Below, in pieces: positions 33,693 to 44,800 of a stretch of 64,000 nt of DNA. The DNA comes from Micromussa lordhowensis (lineage: Eukaryota > Cnidaria > Anthozoa > Scleractinia > Lobophylliidae), in contig OZ026605.1 of assembly GCA_964020085.1 (NCBI GenBank), positions 28,088,098 to 28,152,097 of the forward strand, given 5' to 3'. A program made the position numbers and the translations under genes. The notes under the pieces were generated by a model. It searched no databases. It saw only the letters and a program-made list of their open reading frames with translations, and had not been told where the DNA came from. Position 1 is the stretch's first letter, and every line of letters begins with the position of its first letter.

Positions 33693-34547
33693 TCAGTTTT
33701 GTCTTAGAAATATATTTCGCAGTGTGTTTATGATAGCGCGTCGAATGTGTCTCATCTTCCAGCAGTAAATAACAGGATTCAGAGATGAATTAAGGAAAAA
33801 GAGACTCAGTGAGTAAAACAACAGACCATTTAAAGCTGAACTTTGCGGAGATATCAAACGGACAACTTGAGCGCAATGGTCCGGCAAACAACAAACTAAA
33901 AACACAAGATATACGTATGTCGTATTGACGGCTGATTTCCTCTGCCACGCTGCACTTTCCATTTGGTTATTCTGTGCTACTTGAATCTGTTGGACATGAA
34001 TTTGGTCTGAATGGCGTCGCACAGTGGAATAAATTCTGCAATAAATAGTTCCGGTAATAATATAGCAAAGACTTTGGATGATGACGTCGACGAGCAGGAT
34101 GATATCAAATGAGGTCCAAAACGAGACTGATGCGAGAAAAGCGCTCAATACCCAAATAGAGATCACCACAACAACAACACGCTTGTGAGTCACAAGTTCC
34201 TGATATCTGAGATGAAGATGAACGGCCAAGAATCTGTCGACACTTATGGCCACCACGCTAAAGAATGAAGCACTAGCAAATAAAGGTACGATCATGTTAA
34301 GCGCGGTGTTTGTGAAATCGGTGGGATTGACCATTACAGCGATGTACGAAGGTTGAGCCAGTAAACCAACACCTAGATCAGAAACAGCAAGACTCACGAG
34401 CAATGTTCTCAAAGGTTTTGGTAACGACGAAGTTTTTCTCATCGCGTGGATTGTTAAAATGTTCAATACGATGGCGGCGTAGGCTGAGAAAGCGTTAAAC
34501 ACACAGTTAACGATGTACGTCGAATAGAGTGGGTCAGCTTCGTTCAT
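33693..34547 (-). CDS. Class A (rhodopsin-like) GPCR, intronless, 284 aa
   Basis: Paralogue of the 27515-28381 receptor, alignable end to end: NEADPLYSTYIVNCVFNAFS start, LNILTIHAMRKTSSLPKPL, AVSDLGVGLLAQPSY, SVVAISVDRFLAVHLHLRY (DRF), QRKSAVNTTYVYLVFLVCC in TM6, NSSLNPVIYCWKMRHIRRA in TM7, tail NIFLRQN. TM4-TM5 and the ECL1 loop are the most diverged, which suggests different ligand preference. Also lacks the TM3 Cys. Intact and probably functional. Confidence 0.93.
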   Translation of the reverse strand: MNEADPLYSTYIVNCVFNAFSAYAAIVLNILTIHAMRKTSSLPKPLRTLLVSLAVSDLGVGLLAQPSYIAVMVNPTDFTNTALNMIVPLFASASFFSVVAISVDRFLAVHLHLRYQELVTHKRVVVVVISIWVLSAFLASVSFWTSFDIILLVDVIIQSLCYIITGTIYCRIYSTVRRHSDQIHVQQIQVAQNNQMESAAWQRKSAVNTTYVYLVFLVCCLPDHCAQVVRLISPQSSALNGLLFYSLSLFFLNSSLNPVIYCWKMRHIRRAIINTLRNIFLRQN

Positions 34548-35019
34548 TTTACAGCTTGAACTTTGAAAAAAGGCACTGGCAATGTTACAGTGAACTTTTT
34601 CCGTGGGCTGCTGAGGTGAGCACGAGATGGTTTGATCTTAAAAGATGTAGTATTGGGTTAAGTCCATTATTAAAAAAACTTCCAGCCTTAATGAATACGA
34701 GTAATAAACAAACATCTATTTTCATGTAAAAATAAATGTCATTTTAAAACAGGTAATCTATTGAAATTGTTTTAAACTAATGACTTAATTTTCGTTTTGC
34801 GCATCGCTACTGCCAAGAAAACGAAGATAGCTCAGAGTGAAGTGATAAATAATACTTAACATAAGGTGTATTTTAAACGTTCAATTGGGAAAATTTCTTT
34901 CTCATTTCTGAAATCGGTTTCGCTAAATTTACTTTCGCCTGAAGCAGGAAAAGATTGTATACGATTGTGTTTCTTTGCATTTCATGCATTAGTAGTAGTA
35001 TTCACCATCCTTGTGATTT

Positions 35020-35149
35020 ACAAAGGTTGAACCAGTAAACCAACACTGAGGCCGCTTTGGTAACGACGAAAGTTTTCAGTGTAGACTGAGAAGGCGTTGA
35101 ACACACAGTTAATGATGTACGAGGAGTAGAGTGGGCCAGTTTCATTCAT
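35020..35149 (-). pseudogene. GPCR relic (N-terminal fragment)
   Basis: ACAAAGGTTGAACCAGTAAA, AACGACGAAAGTTTTCA and AGAAGGCGTTGAACACACAG match the first ~75 codons of the intact receptors, with internal deletions. The upstream CAGCTTGAACACTGAGCGA is also shared. Nothing of TM3-TM7 is left. It marks the fourth copy of the array. Confidence 0.85.
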
Positions 35150-35300
35150 TATACAGCTTGAACACTGAGCGATGTTACAGTAAATTTGTAACGTGAGCTG
35201 AGCTGAGTGCGAGACGGCTCATGTTATGATTAAAAAAAAAACGAATATGATTCTAGCTTTCCTTTTCTCATTTCTGAAATGGGTTTTACTGAGTTCGCTT

Positions 35301-35410
35301 TTCAGGTTTCAGGTTTCAGTTTATTCATACTTATTCCAACATAATATTAGTTTACAAGAAAAGAAAAGAAAAAATGTAACCCAATATATAACCTAAAAAC
35401 AGAAAAAAGA
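35301..35410 (-). mobile_element. LINE 3'-tail fragment
   Basis: TCAGGTTTCAGGTTTCAGTT followed by TATTCATACTTATTCC and an A-rich stretch; on the minus strand this is AATAAACTGAAACCTGAAAC, a tandem-repeat 3' end like L2/CR1 elements. Confidence 0.4.
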
Positions 35411-35868
35411 TTTTTTAATATGATTGCATTTCTTGTTTTCCCTAAAAATGTAAAAAATTGAAAAAAATAGTCGAATTTCAATTGGAATTTGCATAACAAA
35501 GAAGGCTACGGACTCCATTTAATTTTCGAAATGGCCACGGTAAGTTGTGTAAATTACACTATAAAACAATATCCATTATTTAGAGCTGAAGACAATTTGC
35601 TTTTTTTAATTAAACGAAAAACAACTTAGAAGTAAGATTTGGCATACATTCCAATGATGGCTCAAACAGTGTCTTAATTTTTTCCGCAAAAACATCTTAT
35701 CTTTATTCCAATTAAGCATATGCTATGCGCGATGCTATAATTAATACTTTTGATCCTCTTTGTCCACAGCTGAAAAGTCTCATTTTCATCATAATACAAA
35801 TGAACTGTTTCTCCAAGACAAATTATTTGTTCTAAAGGTAATTTGGTTTTATCAACTGAGTTGATAAT

Positions 35869-35998
35869 GTGAATTGGCAACCGTAAAGAGATTCGAAAGC
35901 TGACGTTTGGAGCGTTAGCCCTTCGCTCCGACGAAGGGCTAACGCTCGAAACGTCAGCTTTCGATTCTCCTTACGGTGGCCGATTCACATTATCAACT
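35869..35998. mobile_element. Palindromic MITE (GTTGATAATGTGAAT ends)
   Basis: Arms of about 60 bases: GTTGATAATGTGAATTGGCA ... GCGTTAGCCCTTCG and CGAAGGGCTAACGCTCGAAA ... CCGATTCACATTATCAAC. The loop is under 10 bases. A foldback element with no coding part, immediately next to the LINE 3' end. Confidence 0.85.
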
Positions 35999-36009
35999 AC
36001 AAACCGGCA

Positions 36010-38140
36010 ACAAACAACAACATGTCTTTATTCGTGCCCAAAAAATATAATAAAATAAATAAATACCAAGAAGAAAAAATTACATGATAAAAAGAGCACA
36101 GCCACTTAGAATCGAGCTAAGTGGCTGGGCCAAGCGGAAAGACATTTGCAAAAAGACATACTGAATATACACACACACACTCACACACACAAAGAACAAT
36201 AGACAAGGGATGTGCTAACGCAAAAGTGAAAAATACAAAGTACATCAATGAACCAGTCAGTAGTTGGAGATAAGTAAATCTTTTAGGAGATTTTTAAAAC
36301 AAGTACGACTCTCGGATTTTAGTGAGTCTTCAATGGAGTTCCAAACTTTAGCTCCAAAAAAACGAATGTTAAATTTGCCATAATTAGTCCTGGCTTTAGG
36401 CAGATAGTATGAAATCTTATTCGCCAGTCTGGTCTGATATTGATGCACTTTATTGATACTCTTAAAGAAATCGTTTAAAATTAAGGGCAGTCTATTAGAG
36501 TAATAGTCGTACATGAATAAAGCACAATACAAATATACTAAGTCACTTACTTTAAGTACTTTTAATTTCTGAAAGAGTGGACTAGAGTGGCAATTATATT
36601 CTGAGAATGTTATTATTCTGACAGCTCTTTTTTGTAAGGTGATGAGAGAGGTAGGAGAGTTGTTTGATATGTACATGTAGTTCCCCAAGTTATTACACTA
36701 TAAGTCAGGAAGGGATAAATAAGTGAGTAGTACAACTGTACCAGGACCAGATCGGTCACCGAGCGCCTAATCTTAGAGAGTATACCAATACATCTCTTAA
36801 TCTGTTTTGAAATATGTAAAATGTGATACTTCCAACTAAGATGTGAATCAATCAGGAGACCCAAGTACTTAATAAATCTCTCTTGCATAATCTCCCTGTT
36901 AGAGATTATTAATTTGACTATGTGACCCTTGACCTTTTGAGGGGGATGAAAAATAATGAAATTTGTCTTATCAATATTTAATGAAACCTTATTAACCATA
37001 AGCCAGTCAGACACCATTTTCAGATTATAATTAACAATTGATTCAAGTTCAACTAAGTTAGAATTAGAGTAAAAGAGATTTGTATCATCTGCAAAAATGT
37101 GAAAGTCAAACACATTGCTGCACCTACTAAAATCATTAATATACAGAAGAAATAGAAGAGGACCTAACACAGAACCTTGTGGGACACCATGAGTAATGAA
37201 GGTGTCATCGGATTTAATACTACCTATGGTAACATACTGCCTCCTATTGTTTAAATAGGAAGCAAACCAGTCATTAGCAATGCCACGGATTCCATAGTGG
37301 TTTAATTTCTTTAGTAATATGCAATGATCAACAGTATCAAAAGCCTTAGAGAAATCAAGAAAAATTCCACAGGAAAATAGGCCATCTTCAATTGCTCTTT
37401 GAATTTTATCTGTAATTAAGAGAGTTGCATGAAGAGTGGAATGGTTTCTCCTAAAACCAAATTGTTTATCATACAGAATATTATATTTATCAATAAAAGT
37501 AATAAGTCTGTTATATACAAGCTTCTCCAAGATTTTATTGAAAATGGAGAGCAGTGAAATGGGCCGGTAGTTATTCATGCAAGTGACCGAGTCCTTTTTT
37601 ATGAACTGGGATAACATTAGCTAACTTAAATTGGTCAGGCACACACCCACTACTAAAGGAAATATTAAAAATAAATTCCAGGAGAAATGATATGCAGGTT
37701 TTTAATAACTTTAGCAGGCATACAGGAATGCTAAAAGGACCAGAAGCCTTAGACGAGTTCAGACTAATAATTATCTCTTCTATCTCTGCAGCAGAAGCAG
37801 GGAATAGCATGAAACTGTTTGCCTGCGAAGGACCAAGAAAGTCTAGAGGATTAGTATCAACTTGAGGAATTTCTTCTGCTAATTTACTGCCAATTTGAGA
37901 AAAATAATTATTAAAAGCTGAGGCAATAGCCTTAGAATCAGTTATGACATTACTGATTGCCAACAACAATTTTAGAGGGAGAGTTGAATCCATTTGGTTT
38001 GAGGGTAATTAACTCTTTAATGCCTGCCCAGGTTTTTGTAATATTTTTACTATTAGCAATGAAGTAATTATGGTAGTAATTCTTTTTGCTAACTTTAAGC
38101 AGTTGGGTAGTTGATAAAACCAGATTATCTTGTAATACTG

Positions 38141-38160
<20 letters not shown>
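36010..38160 (-). mobile_element. 5'-truncated non-LTR retrotransposon (LINE), ORF2 remnant
   Basis: Minus strand pieces in three frames: 38159-37950, 37993-37571 (GSKLAEEI ... VPDQFKLANVIPVHKKG), 37617-36613 (NYRPISLLSIFNKILEKL, FGFRRNHST, FLDFSKAFDTVDH, HGVPQGSVLGPLLFLLYIND, FADDTNLF) and 36688-36257 (LQKRAVRIITFS ... FFGAKVWNSIEDSLKS). These are reverse transcriptase domains 0-7 and the usual C-terminal region of the CR1/L2/jockey group. The catalytic block reads FADD. Frameshifts at about 37600 and 36650 inactivate it, and no endonuclease is seen. The 3' UTR (36010-36256) includes a CA microsatellite, an AGCCACTTAG stem-loop and an AATAAAG signal. Confidence 0.92.
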
Positions 38161-38179
<19 letters not shown>

Positions 38180-38316
38180 TCCTTTATTTATTTGTTCTAA
38201 AGGTGGTCCCTTGCTGCCAAATTACCCTCAACCTGCCATGTTCTTGCGACAGGCTCAGCTGTCTTGGATCTGCCCGTTTACCTGAAACCTGCTAAGCTGC
38301 TTTGGAATGAATTGTA

Positions 38317-38560
38317 GCAATATATCGAAAGACAAAAGACCGTGTTTGACCACATCTCCAAACAGCGAGAAGACGCGACAATACGACGCGTAGACGAACT
38401 TTAAAGTGGTCAGTGGAAATGTGTCAAACACTGTCTGGAGTGTTTGATATTATATTTAGTTTACAGATTCGCCGTAAGGCAGGTGGGCATACAAAAGAAC
38501 ACTAGGTCCCCTAGTAGGTAAACCCACAGTCTTCTCAATCGAAACTAAAACTGAGGAGAA
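38317..38560. mobile_element. Palindromic MITE (CAAACAC/GTGTTTG family), degraded copy
   Basis: It contains diverged GTGTTTGACC ... CCAAACAGCGAGAAG ... GTCAAACACTGTCTGGAGTGTTTGATAT and further on CTTCTCAATCGAAACTAAAACTGAGGAGAAAA in interrupted form, matching the tail of the 25958-26245 copy. A ~70-base unrelated stretch interrupts it. Confidence 0.55.
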
Positions 38561-38576
38561 AACGGACATAAGTTTC

Positions 38577-38935
38577 AGTGGCGTCGGAAAACTGAAAGAC
38601 CGAGTAAGAAAACTGCACGTAGACCCAAACGTGCAGCCGGTAGCCAAGCCAATACTGAGGACCCCTTTCAGTCTGAGATCAAAGGTGGAAGAGAAAATTC
38701 AAGAACGAATTAACTTGGACATACAGCCAGCAATTGGGCCCACCACATGGGTTGATCCGGTTGTTGTCATTCCCAAGTCAGGAGGAGACATCAAGAGCCA
38801 GGGAAACGGCTCTGGGAACGAGGTTGGAGGAGACATCCGTCTCTGCATAGACATGCGTAGGGCGAACGAGTCAATACTTAGAGAGCGACACCCTACCCCA
38901 ACGGTTGATGAAATATCGCAGAGTTTGAATAGTAA
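38577..38935 (+). mobile_element. Ty3/gypsy reverse transcriptase fragment
   Basis: One open stretch reads GVGKLKDRVRKLHVDPNVQP, KVEEKIQERINLDIQPAIGP, TTWVDPVVVIPKSGGDI, then IRLCIDMRRANESILRERH and PTPTVDEISQSLNS. This is the N-terminal part of a gypsy-type RT before its catalytic aspartates. A 36-base in-frame insertion lies between two copies of GGAGGAGACATC (38780-38791 and 38825-38836). The right end is cut by a MITE. Confidence 0.85.
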
Positions 38936-38936
38936 A

Positions 38937-39495
38937 TGTGCTCCACAATATGAGTTTAACAGTTCTGTTACCATGGCAACATACCGGGTTCCAGACCTTC
39001 CCCATATTAAAAGTTTTTCTGGCCACCTTTGGCATTCCATTTTGATAATTGCTAACAGCACTTCATACGCATGATCCAGCAAGCTTATAAATATGTTAGC
39101 TCGACTTTGTGGCGTTGTCTAACATTTTCAAGTTGAAAATCACCAACATATTGAAATAAAGTGGGTGGGGCCTGGAAAAGAGTGAGATGCCATGGGAACA
39201 TAATTTTTTGTAGTCATAGGTGAGTTTCCTGTAGATCTATTAGCCTGCCAAGTTTGAAGGTTTTGCGCTGCAAATTGGCTAAGATAACTCTATTTATATA
39301 CTCAATAAAATGTTGGGTTGAGTGTATGACGTCATCAACCATCTCATTTGCATATTTTACCCATTTTTCAAACTTAAATATCTCCGAAACTAATGCAGAT
39401 ATTTGCAAACGGTAAACGGCGTTTTCATTCTTTCATGGAATTCTTTGTGATACACTAAAAAAAACAAGGGGTAAAAATTTGATCATAGTACCACT
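38937..39495 (-). mobile_element. TTAA MITE, copy 3, one end missing
   Basis: Shares 'GTTACCATGGCAACATAC', 'GTATGACGTCATCA' and the terminal GGGTAAAAATTTGATCATAG...ACCACT with copies 1 and 2. It ends in TTAA at 39496-39499. The other end is lost at a junction with a gypsy RT fragment near 38936. Confidence 0.8.
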
Positions 39496-39801
39496 TTAAG
39501 TTCGATGTTTGGGACGGGCCTAAATAAAACAAATGTGCTAACCACCGCCGTAATTTTAAGCAACAAACAACACCAGAAACTAAGTTCATTCGGCAAAGCT
39601 AGAAAAGGCGGGATTGGTGACGTCATACGCCACTCGAATCCCGGATAATGCGAGGAATGGAACTTAAGAGTAGTTGTATGTATTGTATAGGTAGTGTTTT
39701 CCCTGTTATTTAGTCCATCTATTTGTAAAATGTCTTTGTAAAATGTCTTTAGATCCCCCCGCCTCGATTAGTTTATAAGCTATTTGCGGGGGGAAACTTA
39801 C

Positions 39802-39972
39802 GTAATAGCCCTTTTCACGGTTAGTTTTTCTCATTTGCATTACAATGTAATCCAACGTGGGTGCGAGGCAATTTCGGGCTAAAACTACAAAATAGCCCGA
39901 AATTGCCTCACATACGTGCTAGATTACATTGTGATGCAAATAAGAACAGTTAACCGTGAAAAGGGCTATTAC
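39802..39972. mobile_element. Palindromic MITE (GTAATAGCCCTTTTCACGG ends)
   Basis: GTAATAGCCCTTTTCACGGT ... CGAGGCAATTTCGGGCTA and TAGCCCGAAATTGCCTCACA ... ACCGTGAAAAGGGCTATTAC form ~78-base arms with a short loop. No coding part. Confidence 0.88.
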
Positions 39973-39993
39973 TTATATTTGTAACCACTAAAA

Positions 39994-40019
39994 TTTTGTT
40001 GTTGTTGTTGTTGTTGTTA
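39994..40019 (+). repeat. (TTG)n microsatellite
   Basis: About seven TTG/GTT triplets in an AT-rich setting. Confidence 0.85.
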
Positions 40020-40667
40020 ATACCCAGTAAAACACTATCATCCATGTAATAATGGTGTCTTACTTGTCTTACTCGCAATATTAGGAAGAAAGAAACGTCA
40101 AAAATGGCGGTGAAAGTAAAGAAATTTCAGCTGAAAACAAAACAAAAAAGACAATAATGACTTTAAGATTTACATTTTCACCGGAATAGAATTTTTAATG
40201 TCTTGAAATCCTCAGGAAAAAATCCTCAAACCTTCAACACGGCCGGTGTCTATGCGAGATTGTGAAATACTATTGCATAGTCTCACAAAAATGAAAGTTG
40301 CTGAACCTGTGCAATCCACCTCCGCGCTTGTAATCTTGTACTTCTTCCTAAAGTTCTCATTCAATTTTGCTCTGTTGAATCTTTTCATCCAATTCGTTAT
40401 TATGTTTGGTGGCATAATATAACCCAAACCCTAAAGGTGACTGCTGGGCTCTTTGATGGTATTTTAAATAACCTTGTGGGCTCATGTAGCAGTCGGATAA
40501 TTTTTTTGTGGTCGCCATTTTGTAACAGTGACTGTGATATTTCTTGCTGGTATACTCCTATACTAAGACGGCTGCACGTGTTACGTCACGTCTATGGCTC
40601 TTGGTATTCTTCTAGCATAGCTTACAGCATTGGTAAATTACCCTGAATAATTAACAATTATTCCATA

Positions 40668-40669
<2 letters not shown>

Positions 40670-40707
<38 letters not shown>

Positions 40708-40723
40708 CCGTAAGACTGAGTTG

Positions 40724-40757
<34 letters not shown>
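40670..40757. repeat. Foldback repeat (GCGCGTTGGATATGAGA)
   Basis: GCGCGTTGGATATGAGATGG ... TAGCCAAC and GTTGGCTATAACCAGTCTCA ... CCAACAAGCGCG are inverted around a ~17-base loop. Probably a small MITE. Confidence 0.7.
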
Positions 40758-41899
40758 GAAAGAATTGTTCATTAAATTCGGTATGCTTTTGTACTTGGAA
40801 ATTATTGCTTAATTTTGTTGGATTTTAATTTTACAAAACGACCGGAAGTCGACTTGACAAAAACAACAACAAGTAAATAACTTTGTCTTATTTCAGGGAG
40901 GGATACTGATGGCAATGATGAAATGACGGTCTTATAAGTTTGTTGCAATGAAATGGTTAGCTGACAACATAATATTCTTATAGCATGGCTGACTTATAGG
41001 TTTATCGAAAGCTGATAAAATAAATGATAAAAATGCATAGTTGTAAAATACAAAATTAAATAATAATGTATATAACTATGAAACTTTGCATGCGAGCGAT
41101 CGAGAATGAGTAGCAGCAATGTAACTTCCTTTCGGGTAGGCAATGCTACAGTGTTCGATTGTTTACTTTAGTTGCAAATGATGCCAGCTTTTGAGAACAC
41201 GAACGTAGTCAATCATGTAGTAAATTTAATGAATTTTCGCTCGGTAGGGAAGGCGAAAGCACACCTTTTTCCTCTGGCCTCACCAAAGCTTAATCATGTA
41301 CCGACCGGTTATTGCAGATCCTTGGCGCGTTTTTAGGAAGGCTAAAACTCATATCCTTTCACAAGCGAGGATAAAGTCAACTTAGACCAATAACGTGACT
41401 CTTTCTTCCGAAAGCAACATAAACATCGCTGTGTGCGGTTAGTGCACAAGAGCCGTAAGAAAAAACTAAAACTGTCCACAAAATGCAAAAAGTGCTTTTT
41501 ATGTGCTCAATGATAACATTAATTGGAGTTTTATAAAAATACTTTTTAATATAATAGCGGTTTTAACAAATATGTTTGGGTAGTTTAGGCTGCTCCAGGC
41601 TCTCTGTCAGTGGGGACGACGCGAGGCGGGGCAAAACAGCAGGGCGTTGTCTCTTTCTCCTTTCGCTTACCCGTTTTTTTTGTTTTTCGCATCGTCCTCA
41701 CTGACCGAGACAGCCTGGAAAAGGTTATGGGTAATTCCTTTCTGCTCATCAAGTCAGCAGTTTAGGATTCGTTGTCATTCCTTTTCACTGTTTCGCTATG
41801 CTTGGAACTATTATTCGCACTGGCTTTGATGCGAAGCGAAACTCGACAACTATATGGTTTACTTCGTTGTAGTTTAAGATAAGGTTTCGTGGTTTTTGC

Positions 41900-44800
41900 T
41901 TAATTGTAGCGGTGCTCAGCGTCTTTTTCATGTTGACACTTCTTCTTTATCATTTCGACTTTTCTGTCCATGTTTTTATTCCATGAGACTATCATGCTCC
42001 GGTGATCCACTACAATCCACTTCTTCCTGTGAGTGGATCTGATTGAGCCCGCGATCAGGTAGTCTCGGCCTGGTCGCAACCTTGGGCATTTGCACCTATA
42101 GTCTCGTCGTGGTATCCACAAGAATTCGTTTCCTAGTCTCAGGCGAACCAATGAGCGCTTGTAACGTGTCATGACGTTGACGGTGACTCGGATCCAGTCT
42201 CCTTGAGATGTCCTATCCAAGCCAAGAACTGCTACTTTCATGGCTGAAAGTGTTAAACGAAAAGATAAGTCTTAACGAGCCTCGTTCCAGGGTTCTCTGA
42301 TTGTAGTCTTAACAAAATAATTCATGTCTTTAATTCAAGACGTTTCATGAACTTGGTTATCAAACTCACCCAAATGTCGGTAGTACGACTTCAAACGTAT
42401 TTTGTGAAGGAACTGATCAAAACCTAGGCTGGTCCTAAATCGAATAAAAACTTACCAAAATCTTTCCGGCAAAACTTCTTCTTAGAAAGGCCGACTTTCT
42501 TGCACTGGGAACAGGCTGCAATAAAATAATATGAGGTGTCAAGCAATCGAACTCACTATGAGCGTTCAACAACAGAATCAGAAAAAGCAAGCTCTGTTTT
42601 TACCTTATTTACTCTAGAATAATCCTTAACTTACTAAAGCAAACTACTTTCAAAATGAGGTATAAAATAGCTTACTCGAATCCTTGGGCTGTATTGACAT
42701 AACTGTGTTTGGTGTTTCTGAAAATTAAACATAAAAACAAGATTTATGAGCTTTATGGCCTTATGTCCTAGCCGGGACATAGAGGATGAGTAAATGAGTT
42801 AGTGAGTTAGTGACGGCTTTACATTTGGCCTCTCGCACAAGATTTATCAAATACGCATGCCGCATAAGATATGATTTCAGATTTCCGTAGAGTTGTCTGT
42901 GAAGGCGATGTTTGCAGGAAATGTGTTGGCATGTCTTCAAACAAGAATAAGGAAGGCTAACAACACAACTACGTCCTGTGATCTTGTTTGGTATTTAGTG
43001 AGTCGATGATATTTTGGAAAAAAACTGTATTGTAATTTTCAAATCCAGTTTCCGTCGTAACCATTCCCGGTACTTATGACTTAGTTATATGCAGTGTTAC
43101 TTAGTAGTATTCAGGAGTTTCTCTACCTCAATAAACTATTATTTTGAGGCTTAAACCACTGCAAAAACCGTGTACGATCAAAACTTGCTCTACGTTGGAT
43201 CAAAATAGATCGTGACCAGACCAAAAAACTTTAAAAATAGAAAATGTACTGCAAATGTACGTTGTCTTGACCAACCTTTGCAGTACATTTTCTATTATTT
43301 TGAGCTGGCCTTTGCGTACAAAGTCTTTTAAAGCACGTAAAATTAACGATTGCATAGTGAGTTGTCTCTATAATAATAACGAATCTAACCCTAACCCTAA
43401 CCCTAACTCTTAGGGGACACCTAAGATATCTAAAATGCAAGCTTAAGTACTGAGATGGGTGTGAGACAGCATGGTATTGGAAGTGAATACTCACTGATGC
43501 AGGGAGCTATGGGACTTTTTGTGCTTTCGTATCCTGCAGCACAGTTGTCACACTGTCGCCGTGTCACGCCTTCCTTGCATGGACACTGTCCCGTGTTCTG
43601 GTCGCAAACCTTTCCCATAGATCCGTGCGGGTGGCAGCTACATGCTACAGGAAATAACGAGAGCCGTGAATATTTGCAGTTATGTTTCTAGCTCGATACA
43701 ATCCCCGGGGGAACTCCCATGTGAAAAGGTCGGGGGAATTTTGAATTAAACCCCTATGGGAGACCAATCTGGGCATGACTCGAGAGACCTCCGGAAATCG
43801 AGCTTAAAGGCGGCAATAAGAGCATTTTTATTATTATTTCTTCGAGTACACCCCAAAAGATACTTTGACAGCTAAACATGGTGGTGTTTCGTCAACACCC
43901 TAAGTGAGACTAGAATCCTTTTTTTGTACCCTTAAGCGAGACGACCAGCATCTCCGACTGCGCGTCCCCTCCCGAGGGGACTCCAGGGCCAATAAATTGA
44001 ATTTCCTGACCAGTAGATAACAACTCTACTCTCAAGGTTCTGCTTCTTCAAGATACTAAACTATAATATTGGCAAACTCTCTTAAAAATTCTTAAAAGAG
44101 ATAGTCTACAATGACTTTATCTTTGCGTGCGAGAGTGCAAGTTCTCGCTATCCATTTTTACTGGCTCATTTTTGGAACATTGCACTTTCAAAAATAAGAG
44201 GAGCTTCTTGCTAATGGAGATTTTCGATGTCCTAAAGTAAAATTTATAAAGTGATGACAACCAACTGACTTTGATTCTCTTGTTAATGAAGTGCACGTGT
44301 TACCATCACATAGGGTGTGGCAGGAGATGAGATTTTAGCGAAAGAATAAATGAACGCTAACGACATATTTGGTTTCCTCAATTTATCACAACTGACATCA
44401 CTTCTTACGATTTCCTTCGTAGAACGGTTAAAAGAAAGGTTTAATACTTCAATTAATGTGAACAGTAATAGTTTTTTTTATTAATACACAGGCAAAAAAA
44501 ACATATGTTATGGAGGTTACAAAAGTCAATTAAAAACGAAGAACCCTCTGTTGTCTGTTTGGCGAATTCTCTGGTCCGACGTGGGTAAAATTAAAAGTCT
44601 GGCAAGTGAATTTTCGGATAGCTAATATGAAACATGCTTTTCTTACTTTGATTGGGGTATCAGTGTATATAGAGTTACGTTTGATGATCTTCTTCTGTCA
44701 CAAAGCCGGAAACCGCAGTTTGTTTCTAAATAAGCCTTACATGGATAAGTGATTTAATTCGGCTGCAAAACGATATTGGAATTTTACCTATTGCTTTGGT

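Noticed and set aside
38631..39074. 147-aa fusion protein
   Set aside because: The first ~100 residues are a gypsy RT fragment; the rest is read-through into a MITE.
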